Assembly (NCBI GenBank): GCA_028023455.1
Contig: JAQFVV010012396.1
Location: 9,586,085 to 9,650,084, forward strand
Origin: Epiperipatus broadwayi
Lineage: Eukaryota > Onychophora > Udeonychophora > Euonychophora > Peripatidae
Reading direction: 5' to 3'
DNA length: 64,000 bases
Numbering within the stretch: position 1 is the first letter of the stretch; each line of letters starts with the position of its first letter. A program made the position numbers and the translations under genes. Below the pieces are notes generated by a model. It did not search any database and was not told the origin of the DNA. It saw nothing but the letters and a program-made list of their open reading frames with translations. Shown one piece after another: positions 32,183 through 44,089 of this stretch.

Positions 32183-33510
32183 ATGAATATGAAGATATAC
32201 AAAAATGATGCATTAAAAAGGATTGAATATCTCAAATTTTGTAAAATGGTATGGAAAAGAGTTGAAAATGATATAAGAAAGTATAACTGTCAACTAGCAA
32301 GGAAAGCTGTAGAAGAGAATAAAAGTCTTAAGAGCGTAAAACAACATTTTGGTATTGGTAAGAAATTTATATCTGCAATAAGAAAAAAAGATGGAATTAT
32401 TACTAAAAAGAGAGATGACATCATGAAATGGGTAGAAGACTTCTATCAAGAATTATATAGTAATAAAGAACAAGTACCTCCTATATCTATTATATCTTCT
32501 GAATTGCCCAGAATTTTAAATGAAGAAGTGAGACATGCAATTAAATTTATGAAGAAAGGAAAAGCTCCAGGTAATGATGGAATTGTAATGATATATTAAA
32601 AGAAGCGGGTAAAGAAATATAATTTTTTTTTATCAAAGTTATATACCATATGTCTAAATGATAAAGATGTACCAGATGATTGGAAGAATGCAGTATTAAT
32701 ATTAATATTTAAAAAAGGTGATACGATATTAAAAATTACAAACCTATTAGCCTTTTATCAGTTTTATATAAATTTTTTACCAAGATAATTGCAACTTGTC
32801 TACAGAGAACATTGAATTTCCACCAACCAAGAGAACAAGCTGGTTTTAAAAGTAGTTTTGGTATAGTAGATTATATCGAGGTATTGAAAGGCAAATGAAT
32901 ATGAGTTGCCATTATGCTTTGGATTTGTAGATTATGAAAAGAAATTTAATTCTATACACATTTCTTCAGTGATTAAAGCATTGGATCATCAAGGTATAGA
33001 TCTAGAATATTGTCATATTTTAAAGAATATTTATAAAAATGCAACAGCAACAATTAGATTATATAATGATACTAGGAAAGTCAACATTGAGAAGGGTGTA
33101 AGACAGGATGACTCCATATCTCCAAAAACTTTTACAGCAGTTCTGCAAGAAGTATTTTGTGGATTAAAATGGGAAACTAAAGGAGTGAAAGTAAATGGAG
33201 ATTATTTAAGTCATTTAGATTTTTCAGATAATGTAGTTGTTTTTGCAAATAATGCTTTAGAGTTGCAGGAAATGTTGCAAGAGTTATCAGATGAAAGTAG
33301 GACTAAAGATAAATGTTAAAAAGACTAAAATAATGTTTAATGGATTTTCTCAAAATATGAAAATAAAGATTGATTATGATGAATTAGAAGAAGTTAACAG
33401 TTACAAATACCTTGGTCAGATTATTAATACAGATGGAAACATAATGGAGGAAATTAATCATAGAATTAAACTTGGTTGGAGTGCTTTCGGTAGAAATAAC
33501 TTGATATAAA
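32183..33510 (+). pseudogene. RTE-like LINE reverse transcriptase, catalytically dead
   Basis: Recognisable RT blocks: FMKKGKAPGNDGIV (32545-32590), a frame change, NPISLLSVLYK-like text near 32740-32770, EQAGFK (32830-32850), FGFVDYEKKFNSI (32918-32956) where the catalytic Asp-containing AFDSI has become FNSI, KGVRQDDSISPKTFTAVL (33090-33143) with the Gly of RQGD lost, LDFSDNVVVFA (33217-33249) where the catalytic LxFADD is SDN, VGLKINVKKTKIMFNGF over a frame change (about 33294-33350) and NSYKYLGQIINTDG (33395-33440). Loss of acidic residues in the active-site box alone rules out activity. Confidence 0.8.
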
Positions 33511-34792
33511 AAGGAAATATGCCTATGTGTTTGAAAAGGAAGGTTTTTTAATAAATGTGTTTTACCAGTTCTTACTTATGGACCTGAGACTTGGACACTT
33601 AATAAAAGAGCAATACAGAGACTTCAGACTATTCAAAGAAATATGGAGCAATACATGTTGGGAGTAACAAGAAGAGATCGAAAATGCAATATATGGGTAT
33701 GAGAATCAACAGGTGTTACTGACCTCATTGAAAAAATTAAAAGACTGAAGTGGAGTTGAGCTGGACATATTGCTAGAAGAGATGATAATAGATGAACAAT
33801 TGAAATCTTAAACTGAATTCCAAGAGATTGTAAAAGACCCAGAAAGAGACCACATGTGAGATGAATAGATGAAATAAGAAAGTGTGCAGGGGTGATGTGG
33901 AGAAGAGATGTTAGAGATTGAAGAAGATAGATTGAGCTTGAAGAGACCTTTATCTTGCAGTGTATTGATAATGGTTGATGATGATGATTGGATTGGTTAT
34001 AGTCCAATTATCTAAAAAAAATTTATGTCTAATTAATATCTAAAAACTAATTTTGAATTAAAATCTATATGTCTATTAGTAGGTGAATATGCTATATCAT
34101 AGCACAAAATCTTCACTATTTATAATATACATATACACAGAAGCTCAATTTAAAATTATGATTTAAATATTTATTGAATTATTATATTAATTATTTCTGA
34201 TCAAAGAATACAATTTCCAGTTTTTATATATATATAGTTTTAATTAAAACTTCAAAGTTGTAAAATATCTAAATTTATCTATACAAAAATTTAATTACCC
34301 AAAGAAATAAAAAATATTTGTTCTGCTTACATCATCTTTCAATTTCCTCTCACAGCATTAATTTCAAAATTCATCAACCATCAAAAAAAGTTTTTTGGTA
34401 TGTTTATTTAGCTTTGCTTTTCCTATTTTAAAAATAAATCTACCATACAAAAATATGAAGCTAGTGCTTGACAGAAAAGATAAAAATAAATTTTCTGCAG
34501 AAAATAAGAGAAAGAAAACTAGAGTTTATAACTTAGCAAAAGTTAGATCGAATAAAAATTTAAATTGCAAAAAAAAAAAAAAGATATTAATTTCCTAAAT
34601 CAAATAATAATAATCTTAGTTATTTGCAAACCTACAGTTGTAAAAAAAAACAAACAAATTTTTAAAAATATTAATTTCAATATACATATTAGAACACTTT
34701 GCGGCTTTTTGCTGCTCAGATGTCACATTAATTTTATTAAAATTTAAAGGACAGTAATTACAAACTATCTTTAAAACAAAATTTTCAAATTG

Positions 34793-34805
34793 CCCCCCCC
34801 CCCCC
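34793..34805 (+). repeat. C13 homopolymer
   Basis: Thirteen consecutive C followed by a T/A tract and CACGCGCACACACA. Exceptional in this AT-rich window. Confidence 0.85.
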
Positions 34806-35199
34806 ATTTTTAAAAAAAAACCACGCGCACACACAATTCTTGCATTACTCCCCTACCTTTTCTTAAAACAATATTTATAATTTTCTGAGTATATATTTTA
34901 TTCATATATTAATCATTTTTAAAATTTCTAAATTTTAAATATCTATCTCAGTATAATATCCCTTAATTAATCTTTGAAAATTTTTATAAAAATTTGAGAA
35001 CTAAGTAATAAATAAACTAAGCTTTATGTGACATTCAAGAAAGTAAAATGATAGCTACACAAACCTGTTCCACCCATTTGAATTAAATAAATTTCTATTA
35101 TCTCAGTTGGAATGACAAATTATCACCAAAAACAACATTTAAGAATGCCACATAGATTTTTCTGATTATATATATTTTTAATATTGCTTGAATGGGTTA

Positions 35200-35285
35200 G
35201 GACAGTGATAGATCAATGAGCCTCGATCCCGATTCAACTCTGTCAGCCTATGCTTAAACATCTTCATAACCTATCGAAAAATAAT
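35200..35285 (-). repeat. SINE-like fragment
   Basis: Minus strand AGGCTGACAGAGTTGAATCGG and GGATCGAGGCTC resemble tRNA B-box sequence. Partial similarity to 11930-12000 (CTCTGTCA). No tail or duplication seen. Confidence 0.3.
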
Positions 35286-35813
35286 CATTCAATTTTTTTA
35301 AATATATAATTTTTGATATTTAATATGTTCAAAACTTTTAACATTTTATAAAATAATTACAAGTCTTCTGTTTTAAATTATTCATCATTTATCATGAATT
35401 TTTTTTAAAATATATTCATTTGAGTCATAGTTCATTATAACATTTTTTATTTAAAAAATTATAGTTGACTAAATAATTAGCCCTATTATTACTTATAATA
35501 ATAAAAAAAGCTCAATAGCCGCATATATATATATTAAAAAATATTTTAATACATAATTTCTAAATTTTATATATATATTTGTAAAATTATTTTGGCCCCA
35601 ATTTTAGATTTTCGAATTTCTGAAGAAAATGATTTCTTAATATTAGATAAATGCTTATATAATTATCATGTAGAAAAATTATACTGTTGTTTGTTAACAA
35701 TTCCTTATTTTTCATGAATGAAATCAGACTGTTTATAATGTATGCATAGAAAGAACATTGAGTGGAGTATGCCAAGTTAACGTAATTCATGAAAAAATAG
35801 TTCCAAGTTGGAC

Positions 35814-35850
35814 ACGCATATTCTCGAGGTTACAGCCTCGATAAATATTA
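35814..35850. repeat. dispersed hairpin-bearing repeat, copy 3
   Basis: CGCATATTCTCGAGGTTACAGCCTCGATAAATATTA (shown whole only in the window; stem CGAGG/CCTCG around TTACAG). The stem bases differ from copy 1 but still pair. Confidence 0.5.
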
Positions 35851-38800
35851 CTTACGTAATCAATGTGCGTTTAATAAATTTATAATTATCAAAATAAGGA
35901 ATCCTGTTATAAAACAATAAGGGAATTTGCTTTAAGGATATGATTAATTTTCATTTTATGATAAGACAGAAATTAAAATAGTACAAAAAAGAAAATGTAT
36001 ATAATTACTGTTTTTTAATTAATAAGAATTGGGGTATTAGATCTTGACATAAGAAACAATTTGTTTGACTGGAGAAAACATACTAGGCAACATATTCATG
36101 GTTGTTGAATTAATCAAAAAGGTCAGAAGAAGTTAATCTCATAAAAAGATAGGGATAATTTTTTCTTATGTATAGGATAGTAATGGATATCATTAAACCT
36201 TTTCTCATAATGAAGGACTATATTAAAGAAATTCATCAAGATCATACTGTTCTGTAAATATACTATCTTTTATTTCTCTAACTTCAAAAAAGAATGCATA
36301 AAATATGGCATGAGACTGCTGTTTTTTACCACTTCAATGTAATAAAGGAAGAACACTATTAATATTCTGTAATCAAACAATTAAAAATAGAACATATATT
36401 CTTTTCATCTGAAAAATACTCCTTGTAACACACATCAGAAAAAAGTATTATTCTTGAGAAAAAAAACCATATGATTTACAATGTACAATAAAACATTGGA
36501 ACTTATCAATATAGACAAAAAATAAAAAAATTCTACCCAGAAAAATAGATGGTAAACAAAAGTAAAGATTAGACCATGCTTTATAAAGAATAATAAAGAT
36601 ACAGTGATGAAAGCTCATTAAAAATGGAGTAATTTAAAATTAAATTTTATCATTTGAATAATAAATATATTTTAAAAAATATATACAAGAAAACCGAGTT
36701 CCAAATATAATGGGCCATATAAATTACTAGCAAAAAAGAAAAAAAAAATGATGATAAATGTTTAAAAATATCACAGGAAAGTCTCCATTCCAGTTTTTAT
36801 TTGACAATCATGAACAGATTTAAGATTAAATAAAAACTGAAAAGATTTTTCATTCTAATCAAGTGAAAACAATTATCTCAAAATGAAAGAAATAAAGAAT
36901 ATACTGAATAAATTATCCTTCATATTTCATATATAGTAACAAAAGAATGAAAAATAAAAAATATTGAAGTGTAATTACAAAACTAACAATAAGAAAAACA
37001 ATTTAAAGAATACAATTCAATAAAATACAAAACAGTCATGATGGAAGATAACAGGTAGATAATACTTTAACAAAAAAACTAATAAAAGATTATGAAAATC
37101 TATGTTAAGGGGAGAAGCATTTTAGAAATTTAGATTTTCATGTATTTATTTCACATGTATAGTGTATATATGAGGTATGAGGTGATTTAACAAGTAGATC
37201 TATTTATATATTAAATAAAAAATCTTAATGATGAAGAAAATATAGCTAATAATTAGCTAAGTGTTCTCAAACCTTACATCTAGATACTCTTATAATTATA
37301 GGATTTAGAAAAAAGAAATAGTTTTAAAGAATGACAGCTCTCTGATATTTCTTACAAATATTAATCATTGAAGACATGGAAGTAAGTAATAGTATATATA
37401 ATTAATAAACACGAATTCAAATGTTATATATATTTCACTTTCTTCAACTATTTGTTAAGAAATCTGGACTATGAAAATGGCTTTTGCATGATATATATAT
37501 ATGGTATGGAAAACAAAAGATATTCTCAAAACAAAAATAATTGAAAATTACTATTATAATGAAACATGATAAACAAAAATAAATATATTAAAATATGTCA
37601 CTGCTGAATAACAATCAAGATTATAAGAAATGCAAAAATTATAAATAAGCAAAAAATAGCTGTGATTCATAGTAATTATATGTCACATTTTACATATAAT
37701 CAATCAGTGTCTAGAAAAGAAGAATACTAACCAAGCCAAAAGAACTGAAGTACCACAAACATAATTATTATGATTAGAACCAAGGTCATCAAGAAAATTT
37801 AGTGTTCCTAAAAATTGAATCCAGATTTAAAGTTTTTATTTTTTTAAAAAAAGTATGCATCTATCTGTTCAGAGATAACAACTATCAAAAACACTCAAAA
37901 AATTTCAGTATCATTCCTTAATGAGAGAAATATAAAGCTGTATTATATCGATCTCAAAACAATAATACAATTAACTAATATAATAAAATCAAATAATATT
38001 TATATGAAAACATAATGTTAAGATAAACATAGTTAGTATATACAAATAAAAATAATTTTATAATTTGCTGCTTCATATTTTACACTTAACAACTAATTAA
38101 AAATGAAACAATAGTGCAATGTTATTTATTGGATAACTAAGTTTATAAACCACATAACACAACTCTTGTGCTTAAATAAACCAAAAGAATATCAGCATCT
38201 ATTGTCAAGACAATATTATAATTAGGTAATTCTATCAGTTTATTTATGGTGTGATTTATGAATAATCAATTAGCTATTGGTACTTATGGTTTATTATATA
38301 TATATTAAAATGATTATGTGTCACATGTCATGGAACAACATAGTAGTGTGTGCATCCATACATATGTATATCTATATCTATAAAGTTGAAAGGAAAAGTA
38401 GAAATAAACACAAAAAAAAATTTGTAGATATTTTCTATATTATACTGGAATAACAATTAAGGATTAAATAATTTCAAATTTAAATTTTTTTTAAAAAGGT
38501 CTAATTAATATTTTATTAATTCTGATTTTGAAATTAAAAGAAGCATGTTTTTATGTTACAATAGATATACAGGTAATTATAAAATTCCACTATCTATTTT
38601 GATTAGATCAAAAAAGAAATTTTAATTAAAACATATTTTGATAAAATCATACAAAGTTATTTTTGAAAAGATTAAGGTGAATTGAAAAGAGTCATTAACT
38701 ACTGTTTTTTAAATTCCATACTGACTATAAAATAGTTGGAAAAAAGATTAAGAGGGGGAGATTATAACAGTTTTATAGCATTACTATTATTATGAAGTTA

Positions 38801-39761
38801 TAACTGAAGGTGCAGAGAGTACAAATCAGCTGATGTAACTAGTGAAATGATGGCAGAGTTTGAATTCACATAAAAATGCCTGGCATTTATGTGGTTTATA
38901 ACTTGTATATACATGTATTAGATAGTATAGAATGAATGGAAATCACTGAATACCAATAGTTATCCAGATTATACATTTCCCAAAGATGATAACCCAGCTG
39001 ATAGTTTTAGAAGGGACCAGCTTATCAAGAGATTACCATGTTACATCAGTTTTATCAATATGCAAAGAAGCTCAAACAAAGATACTGTGTAATGTACATA
39101 AAGTACTTAGATATCTTCTGGTTTTAAAGGTAAATAATTTTTGACTAAATTATTCAACTAAAACTAGAATAATGAAAGTAAATAATAAATTACTGTTTCT
39201 AGTTTTATTTATGAAAAGTGAAACTCAGAAACTTTCTTCAATGAAAATGATGACTGTTAAAATCTCTAATTTAAAAGTAAAACATCTAAAAACAAAAGAT
39301 TGATTTATAAATGATTTTATTTTGAAATATTTTTTTAAAAAAAGTCAAAATCAGAAATTTTTTTCTAAATGAAGAAATAAAAAGCCAAAGGTTTTTTTTT
39401 TTTAGGAAAAGGACTTTCCAAACTTAATTTCACAATAACTTTCTTTTTTAAAAAAGAAAAACTTTTTTTACCATTAAAAATGATAAATTAATTAATAACT
39501 TTGATTCATACTATCTATTTCTTTTATATATATATATACTCATACATGTGCATTTTATGTATATTTTCAATGTGGAATTAATTGTCTTGTGAAAATATAT
39601 TTTTAATAAGTTTATTTATTAACTAATGAAATATCATTAGGATATGACTGATATGTGCTCACATCTGAATGGGTACCCAAACATATTAAATTGATCATTA
39701 TTTATGGATCATTAAAAATAAATAGAACATTCTATACAGCACATCTGTGATCATTTATATA

Positions 39762-39798
39762 GTGAAATGGTAAATCTGATTCAGATTTGCCATTTCAC
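39762..39798. repeat. short near-perfect palindrome
   Basis: GTGAAATGGTAAATCTGA followed by TTCAGATTTGCCATTTCAC: 18-bp arms with one mismatch and almost no loop. Confidence 0.7.
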
Positions 39799-40052
39799 AG
39801 TCTGACTCACCTAACCACTTATTTTACTAACGTTTGTTTTTTGTATTATTCTGAAAAACATTTTTTAACTATCCTGAATAAATAGCTAAAAATTTGTTTT
39901 GGATAGTGTTAATCATATATAATTATACTAACACACTCTAAGTTATTTCATTGATATTATTAAAAAGAAAACAATTCAAATAATAAATTTTGAATTTTTT
40001 TATATATTTTATATATCTGTATGTTTAAAATATCTAATTTTTTTTATTTAAG

Positions 40053-40113
40053 AATCCAAGATCGCCTTTTGGAAAGATTTGTACCTCGACAAGAAGTTGA
40101 AATTAAAAGTTAA
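40053..40113 (+). other. exon-like segment A (unknown gene)
   Basis: A T-rich tract and TTTAAG (40034-40052) precede an open stretch reading IQDRLLERFVPRQEVEIKS then TAA. The acceptor is good and the codon use is less AT-biased than the surroundings, so it could be a last coding exon. No family recognised and no upstream exon found. Confidence 0.25.
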
Positions 40114-40300
40114 ATTAAAGTATTGATAAATTACCAAATTCCATTTACTTTGGAATCTTTATTAATTAATTAATAGAGATTCTACATCGTTATCTAAATT
40201 GAAAAGCTAACATAAAATTATACTGAAATCTATTGATCCTTATCAAGGTACAAACTTTCTACAATTAGAACAAAAGCATGATTCCTATTGTTTTCTAAAG

Positions 40301-40344
40301 GCAAATCACCTCAGGCAGCAGAGAAACGGAATACCATTAGGAAG
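40301..40344 (+). other. exon-like segment B (unknown gene)
   Basis: ATTGTTTTCTAAAG acceptor, 44 bases, then AAG/GTATAA donor. One frame reads KSPQAAEKRNTIRK. Small internal-exon-like unit; may be chance. Confidence 0.2.
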
Positions 40345-40489
40345 GTATAAATAATAGTCCTTTTAGAGACAGGGAAGAACAGACAAAAAAAAAAGAGCTG
40401 AGAAGTCTTCATGATTTTTGAAATGTCAAGTGAGTAGTAGAAAGGGTAGATCATCGCCTGCCCCTTCCTGAAACCTGAAATCTTCCATT

Positions 40490-40564
40490 ATGTCACTACC
40501 AGAATCTGCCTGCAAAGAAGCCATCGTGCCACCAATTCGTCAAGATGTTAGAAACTATTATTAG
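40490..40564 (+). other. exon-like segment C (unknown gene)
   Basis: Open stretch MSLPESACKEAIVPPIRQDV-RNYY ending TAG, inside a G+C-richer patch (40440-40545). An alternative acceptor CACTACCAG lies within it. No family match from reading. Confidence 0.2.
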
Positions 40565-41339
40565 AATGTAAATATAATTTTGTAAAGCTTAAAAAAAAAT
40601 GTCAAAAGTTATTGTTTATTGACAATCTTTTAACTGATTCTTTAACCCTTTTTCTTTTAAATTATGTTTTTCATAATTCAAGCTCACCATAATTTTTATT
40701 ATTTTTCATCATTTGACTATGAGACTATTTATTTGTTTTTATGTTAAATTTAGCATGAGATTTTATGCTTTGATTTTTATTTTATTTCGACAAGCTTCAC
40801 TCATGGAGGCTCAAAGAGAGTAATTTGCTAAGAGAGCAAATTATGTTTACTAGGGGAAGGGAGTTTTAGCAAAGAACAAATTAATTTTAAAATAAAATAA
40901 GTTGATCTATTTTTATTTTCGCAAGTGAAGTTATGTCGAATATATTTATATATTTCAAAAGTAAACTGACCGTAATTTTTTTAACTAAATTTATTATAGA
41001 TTTCCCAGGATGGGATTCTAGAATTTTAGATTTCTGTCAATTAAAACAGAATAAAATTGCTATATATTTTTGACCTAGTAACAGCGGAGAGCATCAGTTA
41101 ATTATCATGCCTTTTTTTTTTAAGTTAGGAAAGTGGGAATTTATTCGAGAAGTAAATTTCCTTATTCTTTATGCTTGTTTTTCGTTGGATCAATATATTT
41201 ATTAGATAGTCGGTTACATAGGTTGATTTCTATGCAGTATTAGATCATTTAAGGCCATTTAATTATGATTACTTCATATATGATGATTATAATATCTCGT
41301 GTTAATAAAGAATGCTCGAAATAGTATTGACAGACTTAA

Positions 41340-41580
41340 AATAGTCATTCATTTGGTGTTCGAAGTTGGCTCCCGGTTACGCATATGTCTGTGAGCCAGA
41401 GAGCATGGTTGAGGCAGAGTTGGTTAGATAGCATGCTTTCCATGTAGGCGGACATGTTGACTCTCCACAATCCCTATTCCCTATCGGTATATGACCGCGC
41501 GACAGGTGGACGTATTGATTTCCCTTTTTGTTCTTCGTTGGAATATGCATGCGAGTGTCTATAATCTGGCTCATATGACT
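41340..41580. other. G+C-richer, CpG-containing patch
   Basis: About 240 bases with many G/C and several CpG (for example GACCGCGCGAC), unlike anything nearby. A 65-codon minus-strand frame exists (41377-41574) but shows no domain. Could be a promoter or 5' exon, or a foreign repeat fragment. Nothing recognised. Confidence 0.3.
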
Positions 41581-42544
41581 CTACCTATGTTTCTTCTTTC
41601 ATTTGCATTCGTATATTTATTAATCCAACATTGTTTTGCTTTTCTTTTGCCTATCTAATACGTAAGCCATAGGGAAATGATTCTACTCAAGGATCTTCGG
41701 CCTGAGTAACTGGTTATTTTATTATCTCGTGATTAGTTAAAATCTTTTAATTTTAGCTAATTCACATTCTAGTTGTCTAAGGTATGATTTAGTTGAAAGT
41801 CCAACTAATAAGACTCGTTTGCTTGATAATTAACTGATCTATTTTTTTTTATAACTGCTTACAGTTTTTAATGACTGTGTAGTTTAATGCTATTCCAGCA
41901 AGGTCCACTAATGTAATAAAAAAATTTTTTTTTAAAATTTAAATTATTATTCATTAAAGAAAAGTAAAATAAATCATTTTCTTTTCTTGCATCATTAGAG
42001 TAAGATGACAAATCAGTCTTATTGTAATTATTTCCTTGATATCCGTTTTTAAATAAAATGTGTTTTTTAAAATCTCTTTTTGTAAAGAAGCAATAAAATA
42101 TTTATTCTTTATATACATCAGTCAGGCAAATGTTTAGATCTGCTGCTGTATTATAAGCTTGTACTAAATGGGTACGGATAAATTTAGAATCCGTGATCAT
42201 TTAATTTTAAAGTCTTTTTTTCTATAAATGTAAACAAAATAAATTGTACAAACCCAATAAGGTATCAATGATAACCGCTAATGTAAACTCGTCATAAACT
42301 TATATGATTAATTGTAAAGTTAATTTAAAGATTGTGTTTTTTTTTAAAGAGCTTGAGTTAAATGTCAATATAAAATATTTAATGATTTTAAAATATAATA
42401 TAACTAAAACAAAACTTCCAGTGTTCCTCGAATCATTTTTATTTACTTTTATTTTAAATAATCTTTGATTTTAAGTTTATATATAAATCAATCATCCAAG
42501 TTCTCATTAAAATATAATAAAAAATGAATCTCATGCTTTAAGAC

Positions 42545-42815
42545 TCTGCTTCCGGCACGGTGAAAGTAAAGGAATTCGATGTTATCATCGAGAAAGGTTA
42601 TTGATTAGATCTTTGACCTGGGGATATAGATAAATAAAGCAGAATTCATGATGTACCTGACTTATATATCTTGGACATGGTCAGATTCGAGGTACTTTAC
42701 CTGTATTCCGGGTCCTGTTGGATCGATATACATTTTCGACCGGTACAATAGATATGTGTCATGTAAACATCTAAAGATTTTTGTAAATTGTTCAATTAAT
42801 TATTATGTATTATAA
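42545..42815 (+). other. G+C-richer patch with two exon-like pieces
   Basis: 42545-42605 follows CTTTAAG and reads SASGTVKVKEFDVIIEKGY then TGA. 42648-42815 is a 55-codon open frame starting MMYLTYISWTWSDSRYF, rich in CpG at its centre (GGATCGATATACATTTTCGACCGG). No family recognised. The shared composition with 40440-41580 suggests one conserved locus. Confidence 0.25.
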
Positions 42816-43474
42816 AAATGAATTTTATTATTAGTTTAACACAATTCTGATATGTAAGTTTTTTTATACAGGTATGTCTGTGTGCTGATATATAGATGTT
42901 TTATGTAAATCCATTAAGATATTTGTAAATCATAATATGATAGCTTATTTATTTTTGTATTAAACAAAATCGGAATGATGAATTTATATTTATAGCATAC
43001 TCAGCAGATCTTAATTTCCTTTATTGTTTTTAGTTAATAAATTTATATTTCATTGTTAAAGTTATTCCAATGAATTTACTCAATCCTAAAATAGTTTTAG
43101 AATATTATATATGTTTGTATTATATCTCTTGGTCACAGTAATAGAGCTTTTGCTCACTGATCTGGATTTATGCATAATGGTTTGTTATATGAAAGTGGTT
43201 TATGTTTAATAATATGACTATCCAGTTGATGATGATTTCATTACTTCTCTAATGCTGGATGGTGCAAAGGGGATATCCTTTAAAGTCCATGCACTACATT
43301 TCATTTTAATTATTTATTTAGAAATTGTTTATAATGGCCAGTACATTAATGGTGCTAAGTGGCCTGAGCATTGATGATGATCAACATGTTTTAGTATTTC
43401 AGCACAATTTTTTTCTTATGGATTAGCAATTTAAGTTAGTGCATCCAAATTATTGTACTGTATTGCTGTCCTAA

Positions 43475-43606
43475 GTTTGGCAGTGGCTAAATGATTAGTC
43501 TGATTTATAAGGGATCATTTTCAAATCCAGTCACAATATTGACTATCGATTTATTTTTATTGTTGATCATTCATGATGATGAATGATTATTATTATTGTC
43601 TGTAAT
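43475..43606 (+). repeat. tRNA-derived SINE-like repeat with GAT/ATT tail
   Basis: TTTGGCAGTGGCTAAATGATTAGTCTGA (A-box-like, split for length), then TTTTCAAATCCAGTCACAA (B-box-like GGTTCAAATCC variant), a middle part and an ATGATGATGAATGATTATTATTATT tail. The tail type matches 11930-12030. Confidence 0.55.
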
Positions 43607-43816
43607 GCTGGTGAATTTATAGTGATTTTGTTAATCTCTCATGCTTCTCGTATTCATTATTATTCCTTTTATATTTAATATTTAAAGTTTATAGTAACTT
43701 GTAATGATAATGATTTTTCATCACCTCAGATTCACTCCAAAATTCTCTGTATCATTACAATATATATATATAAAGAGAAAATACACTATGATCAATGTAA
43801 AAATTTAATTTGAACA

Positions 43817-44079
43817 GCTCTCATTAACTATCCATGCAGTAGCATCACTCAGTGGAAGTGCGAATAATCAATGTATGCAGGAAAGTTTGTGCATAAAATC
43901 CCTATCTAGTGCCTACTCATCCAATATCCCCAGACTAGTTTCTAGCTTGTAGCTTTCATCAATGAAGAACCTTGAATCTGAGAGCACTGCATGAGTAGGC
44001 ACTTGTTAAGGAATTTATGCACCAAACTTCCTGCATTCATTGATTACTCTGGTGCTACTATATGGGGAATTTTGCCTCT
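43817..44079. repeat. fold-back element of the 53 kb family, single-core copy
   Basis: Terminal arms: CTATCCATGCAGTAGCATCACTCAGTGG on the left and its diverged inverse on the right (CTGGTGCTACTATATGGGG). Both enclose AATAATCAATG..TGCAGGAA and TTATGCA blocks. The centre has one copy of the 90-bp core (CTACTCATCCAATATCCCC, CTAGTTTCTAGCTTGT, CTTTCATCAATGA, CTGAGAGCACTGCA). No exact flanking duplication survives. Confidence 0.8.
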
Positions 44080-44089
44080 GTGTATACAG

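Larger units (their letters stand above)
31150..33990 (+). mobile_element. RTE-like LINE, near full coding length, inactivated
   Basis: A plus-strand non-LTR element of the endonuclease-reverse-transcriptase type with no gag ORF visible. Order: APE endonuclease (31163 to about 31960), linker, RT (32183 to about 33510), C-terminal region with AGHIARRDDNR-like and GRP-like motifs over several frames (33740-33900), then a GATGAT-rich tail at 33965-33985. Two decayed relatives lie at 12350-14590 and 21150-21545. Assignment to the RTE group rests on architecture and the short-repeat tail; an R4/Dong-like placement cannot be excluded. Confidence 0.8.
34020..39750. other. long AT-rich region without recognised genes
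   Basis: Nothing recognised except the repeats listed separately. Short open frames at 34395-34834 and 35587-35790 are low-complexity. Confidence 0.4.
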
